Source of the DNA: JALQTD01 sp965656785
Lineage (GTDB): Bacteria > Bacteroidota > Bacteroidia > Flavobacteriales_D > Sanyastnellaceae
Reading direction: 5' to 3'
NCBI GenBank assembly: GCA_965656785.1
Contig: CBFHLY010000006.1
Location: forward strand, 1 to 64,000
Length of the DNA stretch: 64,000 bases
Shown here: in pieces, positions 1 to 8,149 of the stretch
How the letters are laid out: each line of letters opens with the position of its first letter
Numbering within the stretch: position 1 is the first letter of the stretch
The notes under the pieces: model-generated
The model's input: only the letters and a program-made list of their open reading frames with translations
Databases searched by the model: none
What the model was told of the DNA's origin: nothing
Translations under genes and position numbers: made by a program

Positions 1-51
1 CCCACCAGCGCAGATGGTACTGCTACGGCGGGAGAGTATGTCGACGCCACT
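1..51 (+). rRNA. rrf: 5S ribosomal RNA, 3' part only
   Basis: The first 51 bases read like the 3' third of a bacterial 5S rRNA: the loop E/helix IV stretch GATGGTACTGC, a short hairpin, then GGGAGAGTATGTCGACGCCA. A strong intrinsic terminator follows directly, as expected at the end of an rRNA operon. The 5' part lies outside the window. The exact 3' end is uncertain by a few bases because its pairing partner is not visible. Confidence 0.85.
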
Positions 52-54
52 CTT

Positions 55-85
55 GAGGGTCCCCTAACAGGGACCCTCTTTTTTT
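55..85 (+). terminator. Intrinsic terminator of the rRNA operon
   Basis: A perfect 9-bp stem, GAGGGTCCC (55-63) with GGGACCCTC (70-78), and a 6-nt loop is followed by seven T residues. It lies immediately after the 5S rRNA end and before der. Confidence 0.92.
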
Positions 86-176
86 GCCTTGAATTGTGCG
101 AATCGCTTCAGGGCATGTGCACAGACGCAGTAAGTTTGAAGCCCGGAATTTCACTCCGGATTGAATCGATCAGGAT

Positions 177-1484
177 ATGCAGAATTTGGTTGCAATTGTC
201 GGACGGCCCAATGTGGGCAAGAGCACGCTGTTCAATCGGCTTACCGAGACGCGGGATGCCATCACCGATCCGACCAGCGGCACCACCCGCGACCGGAAGT
301 ATGGGCATGCGCTTTGGACAGAGAAGGCGTTCACTGTCATCGACACTGGCGGTTGGATTACCAAAAGTGATGACAAGTTTGAGGCGGCGATTCGAACCCA
401 GGTTCAATTGAGCGTCGAAGAGGCGGATCTCATTGTTTTCATGGTCGATGTCCAGACGGGCGTCACGGATTTGGATGAGGACATTGCGCGCTTGTTGCGG
501 CGCAGTGGCAAGCCCGTTCTGCTAGCATGCAACAAGGTGGATACCGGTGCGCACGACGTGGGTTCTTCGGAATTCTATTCCCTGGGTTTGGATTCGCAAG
601 TGCATACCATCAGTGCTTCGAGTGGTTATGGGACCGGTGAATTTTTGGATGCGTTGGTGTCGCAGTTGCCTGAGCTGCCGGAGCCGGAGGACAGCGGGGT
701 CCCGAAGATTGCGGTCATTGGGCGGCCTAACGTTGGCAAGAGCACGTTGATCAACACCTTGTTGGGGCAGGAGCGGAACATTGTGACCGACATTGCCGGT
801 ACAACACGCGACAGCATCCACACCCGCTACAACATGTTCGGTTTTGATTTCGAATTGGTGGACACGGCTGGACTGCGCAAGCGGAAGCAGGTGGAGGACC
901 AGTTGGAATTCTACAGCACGTTGCGAACCATTCGCAGCATCGATGAAAGCGATGTTTGCATGCTCCTCATCGATGCAGACCAAGGGTTTGAGCGCCAAGA
1001 CTTGCATGTGTTTTGGCAAGCAGTCAGTAGCTACCGCGGCGTCGTCATAGTCGTCAACAAGTGGGATTTGATTGAAAAGGATCACAACACGATGGCTGCT
1101 TATGAGGAGAAGATTCGGGAACGCATCGCGCCGTTCACCGATGTGCCCATTGTCTTCACATCCAACGTCACGAAGCAACGCATCATCAAGGCGTTTGAGG
1201 CGGCCTTGCACGTGAACGAAAACCGCCGTCGGCACATTCCTACGAGCGAGTTGAACGAGTTCTTGTTGCCCATTATGAATCACCAGCCGCCCCCCATGTT
1301 CAAGGGCAAGATGGTGCGCATCAAGTACGTGACCCAATTGCAATCGCAGACGCCGACGTTTGCCTTCTATTGCAACCTGCCGCAGTACGTGAAAGACCCC
1401 TACAAGCGGTTCTTGGAGAACCACTTGCGGGAGGCTTATGATTTCTCAGGTGCTGCGTTGCGACTCTTTTTCCGCAAGAAGTAA
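177..1484 (+). CDS. der: Ribosome biogenesis GTPase Der (EngA)
   Basis: The 435-aa product has the hallmark tandem G domains: GRPNVGKST occurs near residues 9-17 and again near 182-190, each followed by a DTGG or DTAG G3 motif and an NKxD G4 motif (NKVD, NKWD). A KH-like C-terminal domain begins near residue 350. Der is an essential GTPase that assists 50S subunit maturation. Length and domain order are normal for the family. The start fits because the first G motif begins eight residues in. The 3' end overlaps the convergent SulP gene by 39 bp. Confidence 0.96.
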   Translation: MQNLVAIVGRPNVGKSTLFNRLTETRDAITDPTSGTTRDRKYGHALWTEKAFTVIDTGGWITKSDDKFEAAIRTQVQLSVEEADLIVFMVDVQTGVTDLDEDIARLLRRSGKPVLLACNKVDTGAHDVGSSEFYSLGLDSQVHTISASSGYGTGEFLDALVSQLPELPEPEDSGVPKIAVIGRPNVGKSTLINTLLGQERNIVTDIAGTTRDSIHTRYNMFGFDFELVDTAGLRKRKQVEDQLEFYSTLRTIRSIDESDVCMLLIDADQGFERQDLHVFWQAVSSYRGVVIVVNKWDLIEKDHNTMAAYEEKIRERIAPFTDVPIVFTSNVTKQRIIKAFEAALHVNENRRRHIPTSELNEFLLPIMNHQPPPMFKGKMVRIKYVTQLQSQTPTFAFYCNLPQYVKDPYKRFLENHLREAYDFSGAALRLFFRKK

Positions 1485-3026
1485 CGCTTTTTTGAATTCG
1501 GGCAGGGGCTTCTCAGGGCCTGCGGCTGCCGTGGGTTTGAGGTATTCAACGTCGATGTTGTCCGTGACTGCATGCAGGCGGAAGTCCTCAATGATTTCGA
1601 GAACATCGGGGTCCACCCGTTGAGCCTTCGAAGCATCGAGTCGTATTTTGCCTCCGTTGGGGATGGAAGCAAGGGCCTCTCGGATACCTGCTTTGTGCAA
1701 GAAGGTGACGTCTTCAGGTAGTCGAATTTCGCACGTGTTGGTGCTGGGGTCGATTCGGTATTCCGTGAAGGGCCGGCGGTAGTGGTCAAGCAAAATGGTG
1801 ACGATGGCGGTGGCCAGGCCAATGCCGATGCCCACGAGTAAATCCGTAAACACGATGGCCAACACCGTGATCAAGAACGGTACGAATTGACGCCGCCCTT
1901 CCTTGTAGAGCCGTACAAAGGTCTCCGGACGGGCTAGTTTGTATCCCACGACCAAAAGGATTGCGGCCAAACTCGCAAGCGGGATCAAGTTCAGCCACCT
2001 TGGAATGGTCAACACAGCGATGAGCAGGAAAGCCCCGTGCAGGATGCCGCTGAGTTTCGTGACTCCACCGCTTTGAATGTTCGCGGAACTCCGCACGATG
2101 ACCTGCGTAACGGGCAGGCCGCCGACGAGGCCGCTTAGTGCGTTGCCCAAGCCTTGAGCCACGAGTTCGCGATTTGTCGGGGTCACGCGTTTGTGCGGGT
2201 CGAGCTTGTCAGTGGCTTCGACGCACAGCAGGGTCTCGAGGGAGGCCACCACGGCCAAGGCGATAGCGAGGGTCCAAATCTCCTTGCTGAACACCATCGA
2301 AAAGTCCGGAAAGTTCAACAGGGAGGAGACGTCGCTGGTGATGGGAATGTTCACCAGGTGGTCAACGCTGAGGGCGTATTCGGCGGGGGCAATCCCCTGC
2401 AGGAAGGCGCCGAGGAGGACCGCGATGAGGGAGCCGGGGACGAGGCGCGACCAGTTTTGGCCTTTCACCCACGGGGTTTCCCAAATGAGCAGCACGGCCA
2501 GGGACGCCAGCGCAATCAAGACGGCCCACGGCTCGAGCAATCCCCCAGCGTGCCAAAGCTCCGAAAACGTGTTGTAGCCATCCGGCTGCAGGAAATCCAT
2601 CTCCCCCTCCGGATCGGCGTCGTATCCCACGGCGTGCGGGATTTGCTTGAGGAAAATGATGATGCCGATGGCCGCCAGCATGCCTTGGATGACGGCGGAA
2701 GGGAAGTACAGGCCGATGACGCCTGCCCGCAACAGCCCCAGGACGATTTGGATTGCCCCCGCGAGGACCACCGCAGAGAGGAATACCTGAAACGTGGGCA
2801 GCGATTCGATGCCGCCAAGGACGATGACCGTCAATCCCGCTGCGGGCCCTGAGACGCCTAGGGGCGAGCCTGAAAGCGCACCAACGACGAGGCCGCCGAT
2901 GATGCCGGCAATGATGCCAGAAAGGGGAGGGGCCCCTGAAGCGAGGGCGATTCCGAGACAGAGCGGCAAGGCCACGAGGAAGACCACGATGGATGCGGGC
3001 AGGTCGTTTTTGAAGTGCTTGAACAT
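1446..3026 (-). CDS. SulP-family anion transporter, probable bicarbonate permease
   Basis: The 526-aa protein has about ten to twelve hydrophobic segments and SulP signatures: the N-terminal DLPASIVVFLVALPLCLGIALASG helix region, a GVSGPAAGLT segment, and VASLETLLCVEATDKLDP. A STAS-like domain follows at about residues 430-510. SulP proteins carry bicarbonate, sulfate or other anions across the inner membrane. Substrate cannot be read from sequence, but the gene lies downstream of a beta carbonic anhydrase in an apparent operon, which favours bicarbonate (BicA-like). An 80-nt gap separates it from the small gene upstream. Its end overlaps der. Confidence 0.88.
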   Translation of the reverse strand: MFKHFKNDLPASIVVFLVALPLCLGIALASGAPPLSGIIAGIIGGLVVGALSGSPLGVSGPAAGLTVIVLGGIESLPTFQVFLSAVVLAGAIQIVLGLLRAGVIGLYFPSAVIQGMLAAIGIIIFLKQIPHAVGYDADPEGEMDFLQPDGYNTFSELWHAGGLLEPWAVLIALASLAVLLIWETPWVKGQNWSRLVPGSLIAVLLGAFLQGIAPAEYALSVDHLVNIPITSDVSSLLNFPDFSMVFSKEIWTLAIALAVVASLETLLCVEATDKLDPHKRVTPTNRELVAQGLGNALSGLVGGLPVTQVIVRSSANIQSGGVTKLSGILHGAFLLIAVLTIPRWLNLIPLASLAAILLVVGYKLARPETFVRLYKEGRRQFVPFLITVLAIVFTDLLVGIGIGLATAIVTILLDHYRRPFTEYRIDPSTNTCEIRLPEDVTFLHKAGIREALASIPNGGKIRLDASKAQRVDPDVLEIIEDFRLHAVTDNIDVEYLKPTAAAGPEKPLPEFKKALLLAEKESQRST

Positions 3027-3106
3027 GAAGCAAGGGTTGAAGCCGGCGCGAGCCAGCAGTTTTTTAGGGAAAAAGAGGGACGCGCTAACGCGTCAAGGGC
3101 GAAGGT

Positions 3107-3460
3107 TCAGCAGCTTCGCCTCGGTGGGGGCGAAGGGGGCAATCCATGCCCTGCCCGCTCGGGTCCCACCGATGGGTTGTGCAGACGGCTGTTCATCGAC
3201 CGCAGGCCAGCCACTGCCATCCAGCCCTTTGCGAGCACCTTCACCTCATCTTCTCGCTCCTCGTCCTCGCTTTCGTCGGCATCGCTCCGGTCGCTCTCCG
3301 CCTCATCGGACCAAGGGGCGTCTTCGCCCGAGTTCTCCACATCACTCCATGGGGCGCCAGCCCAATGCGATTCCACCACCGAAGCGCAGTGCACGACAAA
3401 CCAAAGGCTCGCCAGCACGGCAACCCAAATGCGCACCGAAGGGAATCGCGTCGCGTCCAT
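3107..3460 (-). CDS. Small acidic single-membrane-segment protein of unknown function
   Basis: The 117-aa product starts in a TGATG overlap with the stop of the carbonic anhydrase gene, which supports real, coupled translation. It has one hydrophobic segment at about residues 10-25 and then a strongly acidic Asp/Glu/Ser stretch (about 38-72). The C-terminus is rich in Pro, Arg and Ser. I recognise no family. Its position between carbonic anhydrase and SulP suggests an accessory role in anion or bicarbonate handling, but this is inference only. Confidence 0.6.
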   Translation of the reverse strand: MDATRFPSVRIWVAVLASLWFVVHCASVVESHWAGAPWSDVENSGEDAPWSDEAESDRSDADESEDEEREDEVKVLAKGWMAVAGLRSMNSRLHNPSVGPERAGHGLPPSPPPRRSC

Positions 3461-4140
3461 CAGGCCGTTTCCGTTTCGGCCGCCCAGCTCGGCTGGACCA
3501 CAAATTCCACGCGCCCTGTGGACACGTCATACATTCCACCGATCACGGCGATTTCCCCGGCCGCCTCCATTCCCGAAAGGATGGTGCTTTTTTCCCGGAT
3601 TTGCTTCACCGTGTGCGAGACATTGGCTTCCACGCAGGCCTTCAAGTTGTCGTCGGTCGGCTCCGCCCCACGCACGGATTGCACCGCGCGCACGGCCGGC
3701 TCAATGTGGAGCAACAGCTCGGTGATGTGACCATCCTCGAGTTTACTCCACGCCCCTTGTACCGCGCCGCATTTCGTGTGACCAAGGACCAAAATCAACT
3801 TCGCTCCCGCATACTTGCACGCATACTCCAAGCTTCCAAGGATGTCGGAACTGACCGTGTTGCCCGCCACCCGCGCCACGAACATGTCGCCGAACGCCGC
3901 GTCGAATACTTCCTCCACGGGAACCCGCGAATCGATGCACCCGAGCACCGCGGCATACGGATATTGGCCTGTAGCCGCATCCGCGAGCAGGTTGCCCCGG
4001 GATCGTCGATGCGTCAAGTGATTCAAGAAGCGCTCGTGACCGCTTTGCAGCAAGCGAAACGCCTCGAAGGGCGTTAAACTCGCCTGAAACGCGTGGTTAA
4101 TGGCCCCTTCAAGGGCAAGGTAATCTTCAGTTTTTGGCAT
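3460..4140 (-). CDS. Beta-class carbonic anhydrase
   Basis: This 226-aa protein shows the beta-class zinc ligands: Cys68 in CIDSR (with the Asp70-Arg72 dyad) and His121/Cys124 in GHTKCG. It interconverts CO2 and bicarbonate. No signal peptide is visible, so it should be cytoplasmic. It is the first gene of an apparent operon with the small acidic protein and the SulP transporter, and it is divergent from a LysR regulator. The 151-bp divergent region probably holds both promoters. Confidence 0.94.
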   Translation of the reverse strand: MPKTEDYLALEGAINHAFQASLTPFEAFRLLQSGHERFLNHLTHRRSRGNLLADAATGQYPYAAVLGCIDSRVPVEEVFDAAFGDMFVARVAGNTVSSDILGSLEYACKYAGAKLILVLGHTKCGAVQGAWSKLEDGHITELLLHIEPAVRAVQSVRGAEPTDDNLKACVEANVSHTVKQIREKSTILSGMEAAGEIAVIGGMYDVSTGRVEFVVQPSWAAETETA

Positions 4141-4231
4141 GAGAACAGGTTATGGTGAATGGTTGATGAGCATGATGACAAGGATTTCGTGGCAATCAGC
4201 AGAACAAAAATAACGAGGGCTGAATGTACGC

Positions 4232-4246
4232 ATCAATCTTTGTGAT
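4232..4246. promoter_or_regulatory. Candidate LysR-type operator (T-N11-A) in the divergent region
   Basis: ATCAATCTTTGTGAT is a 15-bp imperfect palindrome with ATCA/TGAT arms that contains a T-N11-A core, the classic LysR box. It lies 46 bp before the LysR start codon and 92 bp before the carbonic anhydrase start. This fits autoregulation plus control of the divergent operon. The call rests on one short motif. Confidence 0.4.
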
Positions 4247-4291
4247 GTTTAAGTCGGTGAACTGAAGTACGAGCCCCCTTGTTCCTCCGTT

Positions 4292-5233
4292 ATGAACTTT
4301 ACCCTTCAGCAATTGCGCGCCTTCGTGACGGTGGTTTCGGCGGGCAGCGTGACACGAGCGGCCGAGGAGTTGCACTTGACTCAACCGGCGGTTTCGATGC
4401 AGCTGAGGGGATTTGAGGACGGGTTCGAGCGTCCGTTGTTCGAGCGGGTGGGCCGCCGCATGGACTTGACGCCGTTTGGCGAGGAGGTGTTGGAGCATGC
4501 CAAATCCATTCTCAACGAGGCCCATTCCATCCACCGCAAGCGCTCAGAACAACCGGGCGAATGGACCGGAAACCTCTCCATCGCCTCGGTCTCCACCGGG
4601 AAATACGTGCTCCCCAGGTTCCTCGCGGCATTCGCTGCCGACCACCCGCACGTGTCCATCCAGCTCGAAGTGACCAACCGCAGCCGCGTCATTGAACTCC
4701 TCGAGCAGAACGCCGTCGATTACGCGCTGGTCAGCCTCCCGCCCGAACGCATGGAGGTCGAGTCGATTCCGCTCGTTCCAAATGAGCTGCACATCGTCGC
4801 CCCTCCGGGATGGCGCATTCCCGATCCGCAGTCCCCAGCATTCTACGATTGGCTCGGTGAGTCCGCGCTGATTTTCCGCGAGTCAGGGAGCGGAACCCGG
4901 CGCGCGTTCGAGCGCTTGCTCGCCGCAGGAGGCGTTGACATCTCGCCGGTTTGGGAGCTCGCGACGAACGAGGCCGTGAAGCAGGCCGTAATGGCCGGAA
5001 TGGGCATCTCCTTGATGTCCGTGGCGGGTTTCGCCCCGGAAAAGCGCCTGGGCCTCATCGCCTCCACCCCGGTGCACGGCGATTGGGAAACGGCTTGGCA
5101 GCTCGTGCGACGAAAAGGAAAGCCCGTCACGGCACTGCGCGCCCGGTTCGAAAGCCATTTGTTGTCGAAACGCGATGCCCTCGTCGCCGAGCACTTCCCA
5201 TGGGCCGCGACGTGCGGGCAGATCAACCGATGA
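4292..5233 (+). CDS. LysR-family transcriptional regulator, probably of the inorganic-carbon genes
   Basis: The 313-aa protein begins with a typical LysR winged helix-turn-helix (residues about 4-62; the recognition-helix region contains RAAEELHLTQPAVSMQL). A periplasmic-binding-protein-like effector domain follows from about residue 90 to 300. LysR proteins usually control the divergent gene, here the carbonic anhydrase/SulP operon. By analogy with CbbR and CmpR it may sense a carbon-status metabolite, but the ligand is not readable. Its 3' end overlaps the convergent SbtA-like gene by 11 bp. Confidence 0.9.
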   Translation: MNFTLQQLRAFVTVVSAGSVTRAAEELHLTQPAVSMQLRGFEDGFERPLFERVGRRMDLTPFGEEVLEHAKSILNEAHSIHRKRSEQPGEWTGNLSIASVSTGKYVLPRFLAAFAADHPHVSIQLEVTNRSRVIELLEQNAVDYALVSLPPERMEVESIPLVPNELHIVAPPGWRIPDPQSPAFYDWLGESALIFRESGSGTRRAFERLLAAGGVDISPVWELATNEAVKQAVMAGMGISLMSVAGFAPEKRLGLIASTPVHGDWETAWQLVRRKGKPVTALRARFESHLLSKRDALVAEHFPWAATCGQINR

Positions 5234-6176
5234 TGGCCTGATAAATCGGGAATCCGAGCGTCAAGTTCACAGGGAAGGTCACCGCGAGTGCCATGGGGAT
5301 GTACAGGCCCGGCTGGGCCTCAGGAGCCGCAAGCCGCATGGCCGCTGGAACCGCGATGTACGAGGCGCTGGCCGCGAGCACGCTGAACAGAAACCGATCC
5401 CCCGGAGACTCAAACCACCAGCCGGTGATGTAGGCCGTGATGGCCCCGTTCACGAGGGGGACGACGGTGGCGAGAGCCGGCGCAAACGCCCCGTGCTTCA
5501 TGAAATTCCGCAATCCCCGTCCGCTCACCAGTCCCATGTCGAGCAGGAAAATGGCGAGGAAGCCCTTGAACAAGTCCGTGGTGAACGGGTGGATGCCTTC
5601 GGCTTGCGCTTCCGTGGCCGTGGCGCCGATGACCAGGCTCCCGAGGATGAGCACCACGCTCCCATTGCCGAGGGCGTGTCGAATGACTTCCTTCCAGGAC
5701 AAATTCGAAGTCCCCGTCCCAAACCGTTCCTTCAAAAACACCCCGACCACAATGGCCGGCGCTTCCATGAGTGCCATGACGGCGACCAAGTGACCGTGAA
5801 ACGCCGTGCCCTGCGATTCGAGGAGTGAAACCGCCGTCACGAACGTCACGGCACTGATCGACCCGTATGCGGCCGCAATGGCACCGGCGTTTTCGGAGCC
5901 GAATTTGGCCCGAGCAAGGAAGAACACATAGAGTGGAACCGCCATGGCCAAGCCGATGCCCAGCAGCGCAGCGCGCAGGAATTCAGATCCAGACGGGCTG
6001 TGCGCCATCTCCTGCCCGCCTTCGAATCCGATGGCGAACAGCAGGTACAGGGAAATGAATTTGGAGGACGTTTCCGGAATGGCCAAATCCGATTTGATCT
6101 GGACAGCAAAGACGCCCAATAGGAAGAACAGCAGCGCCGGGTTCGTCAGGTTCTCCAGTAGCAATGAAGCGCTCAT
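5223..6176 (-). CDS. SbtA-type sodium-dependent bicarbonate permease
   Basis: The 317-aa integral membrane protein has about ten hydrophobic helices. It matches the SbtA/DUF897 family in segments such as LTNPALLFFLLGVFAVQIKSD near the N-terminus, GFEGGQEMA, and the repeated inverted-half architecture (MALMEAPAIVVGVFLKERF mid-protein). In cyanobacteria SbtA imports bicarbonate with sodium. Together with the nearby SulP and carbonic anhydrase it completes an inorganic-carbon uptake set. No SbtB-like PII partner lies next to it. The sua5 stop region and this start overlap by 4 nt, so it is probably cotranscribed with sua5. Confidence 0.87.
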   Translation of the reverse strand: MSASLLLENLTNPALLFFLLGVFAVQIKSDLAIPETSSKFISLYLLFAIGFEGGQEMAHSPSGSEFLRAALLGIGLAMAVPLYVFFLARAKFGSENAGAIAAAYGSISAVTFVTAVSLLESQGTAFHGHLVAVMALMEAPAIVVGVFLKERFGTGTSNLSWKEVIRHALGNGSVVLILGSLVIGATATEAQAEGIHPFTTDLFKGFLAIFLLDMGLVSGRGLRNFMKHGAFAPALATVVPLVNGAITAYITGWWFESPGDRFLFSVLAASASYIAVPAAMRLAAPEAQPGLYIPMALAVTFPVNLTLGFPIYQAIIG

Positions 6177-7138
6177 GCCGCGGATGACTTGTGGGGCCGC
6201 GCTGCCGCTCGCTGCACCCGTTCCCTCAGCGCCGCTCCCAATCCCGTTTCAGGGAACGCCTCCACGCAAATGCGCTTCACACCGCTTCCGTCCAATTCGA
6301 TGAAGGCCGCGTAGAGGTTGCGCGCCGCTTCCGCAAGGTCGCCAGTCGAGGAGATGCGGTGGTGGCGAATGCCCGGTTCACCCGGCCACTCGGCCGCCCG
6401 AGCCGACCACGTGACCCACGCGTCCCCCGGCTGAGGGAGTTCGAGGCAAACCGGCGTGTGGGGGGCGTAGTGATGGGGGAGCGCGCCCGGCGCTTCCGGC
6501 TGATGGGCATCGGATCGGTGAAGGGGCCAGGCGTGCGGGGTTTGGCTTTCCAAATCCTGCTGCGTCAGCGCCCCCAACCGGTACACCTCACCCACGCCGT
6601 CCGCATCCCAGCCCACGATCGTGGATTCGATGCCCGCTGTGCACGGTCCGCCATCGAGGATGTGATCCACCCGATTTCCCATGCCCGCCAGCACGTGCTC
6701 CGCGCGCGTGGGGCTCACATAACCGCTCATGTTCGCACTCGGCGCGGCCAACGGCACATCCACCGCAGCAATCACAGCGCGGAAGAGCTTGGAATCGGGA
6801 ATCCGAACCGCCACCCGCGGCAACCCCGCACACGCTTCGTCCAAGACGCCCTCACGCCGGGGCAACAACAACGTCAACGGTCCCGGCCAAAAGGCTTCCG
6901 CCAACAACAAGGCCTCGCCCTCCAAATGCGCCACCTCCCGCACCATGTCCAAATCGGAGCAGTGCAAAATGAGCGGGTTGTTGCCCGGTCGGTTTTTCGC
7001 GGCGTAGATGCGTTTCAGCACCGTGGGGTCGTCGCTTCTGCCTGCCAAACCGTAGACGGTTTCCGTGGGCAGGGCCACCAGCGCACCGCGCATCAACAGC
7101 GCGGCCGCATGCTTCCAGTCGGATCCGATGCGTACCAT
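6173..7138 (-). CDS. sua5: L-threonylcarbamoyladenylate synthase (Sua5/YwlC type)
   Basis: The 321-aa product has the YrdC domain in the first ~200 residues (ALPTETVYGLAG, KNRPGNNPL, APSANMSGYVSPT) and a C-terminal Sua5 domain. This makes it the long two-domain form rather than the short TsaC. It makes threonylcarbamoyl-AMP from threonine, bicarbonate and ATP for the t6A37 tRNA modification. Bicarbonate is a substrate, which is a curious match to the overlapping bicarbonate permease gene, though the pairing may be accidental. Confidence 0.94.
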   Translation of the reverse strand: MVRIGSDWKHAAALLMRGALVALPTETVYGLAGRSDDPTVLKRIYAAKNRPGNNPLILHCSDLDMVREVAHLEGEALLLAEAFWPGPLTLLLPRREGVLDEACAGLPRVAVRIPDSKLFRAVIAAVDVPLAAPSANMSGYVSPTRAEHVLAGMGNRVDHILDGGPCTAGIESTIVGWDADGVGEVYRLGALTQQDLESQTPHAWPLHRSDAHQPEAPGALPHHYAPHTPVCLELPQPGDAWVTWSARAAEWPGEPGIRHHRISSTGDLAEAARNLYAAFIELDGSGVKRICVEAFPETGLGAALRERVQRAAARPHKSSAA

Positions 7139-7195
7139 GCCGCAAAGGTCTGCTGCCCCTCAACAACCGCGCATCAGGATGCGTGATGCCAGCAA

Positions 7196-8149
7196 TTAGA
7201 AAACCGCACGCGCGATGGTGGCCGTGGGTTCCGGTCGCCCCATCGTGTAAAAGTGCAACGCGGGAACGCCCGCCGCTTTCAGTTCCTTCGCCTGCGCAAT
7301 GCACCACTCCACGCCGATGGTGCGCACTTCCCGGTCGTCCTTGGCCGATTCCACCGCCTGGACCAACTCGTCCGGCATGTTCACGTGGAAGTTTTGGGGC
7401 AGCGCTTGCAGTTGTCGGCGGTTTGCCAGCGGCTTCAGTCCGGGGATGATGGGCACGTGAATTTCTGCGGCGCGGCAAGCCGCCACGAAATCGAAGTACG
7501 CTTCGTTGTCGAAAAACATCTGGGTGATGACGTACTCCGCGCCGTCCTCGACTTTGCGCTTCAGCCACCGCAAGTCGCTCGCGGCATTGGGGGCTTCGAA
7601 GTGCTTTTCCGGATAGCCGGCCACGCCGATGCAAAAATCCGTGGCGTTCGTGTTGCGCAATTCGGGGTCGAGGTATTGTCCGCGGTTCATGTCCGCGATT
7701 TGGTTCAACAGGTCGATGGCGTACGCGTGGCCATCCGCCTCCGCCTTGAACCGGCCCTCGCTTCGGATGGGGTCGCCGCGCAGCACGAGCACGTTGTCCA
7801 CGCCCACGAAGTCCAAATCGATCAACGCGTTCTCCGTTTCCTCCTTCGAAAAGCCGCCGCAGATGATGTGCGGCACCGCGTCGAGGTTGTACTTGTGCTG
7901 GATGGCGGCGCAAATGCCCACCGTTCCCGGTCGCTTGCGCACCGTCCGCTTCTGCAGCAGCCCGGACTGCACTTCCCGGTAAACGTATTCCTCTCGGTGG
8001 TACGTCACATCGACGAACGCCGGTTCAAACGGCAGCAATTCCTCCACCGTGTCGTGGATGCGTCCGATGTTTTCGCCCTTGAGCGGCGGCAGCAGTTCGA
8101 AGCTGAACAGCGTGCGCTTCGCCTCTTGAATGTGTTGGGTGATTTTCAT
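7196..8149 (-). CDS. metF: 5,10-methylenetetrahydrofolate reductase
   Basis: This 317-aa TIM-barrel flavoprotein shows MetF features: an N-terminal FSFELLPPLKGENI segment, a VLRGDP motif, and the conserved QMFFDNEAYFDF segment that lines the FAD/substrate site. It reduces 5,10-methylene-THF to 5-methyl-THF, the methyl donor used by the methionine synthase encoded directly upstream. Its ATG overlaps the metH stop by 4 nt, so it is the third gene of the SAM-riboswitch operon. Confidence 0.95.
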   Translation of the reverse strand: MKITQHIQEAKRTLFSFELLPPLKGENIGRIHDTVEELLPFEPAFVDVTYHREEYVYREVQSGLLQKRTVRKRPGTVGICAAIQHKYNLDAVPHIICGGFSKEETENALIDLDFVGVDNVLVLRGDPIRSEGRFKAEADGHAYAIDLLNQIADMNRGQYLDPELRNTNATDFCIGVAGYPEKHFEAPNAASDLRWLKRKVEDGAEYVITQMFFDNEAYFDFVAACRAAEIHVPIIPGLKPLANRRQLQALPQNFHVNMPDELVQAVESAKDDREVRTIGVEWCIAQAKELKAAGVPALHFYTMGRPEPTATIARAVF

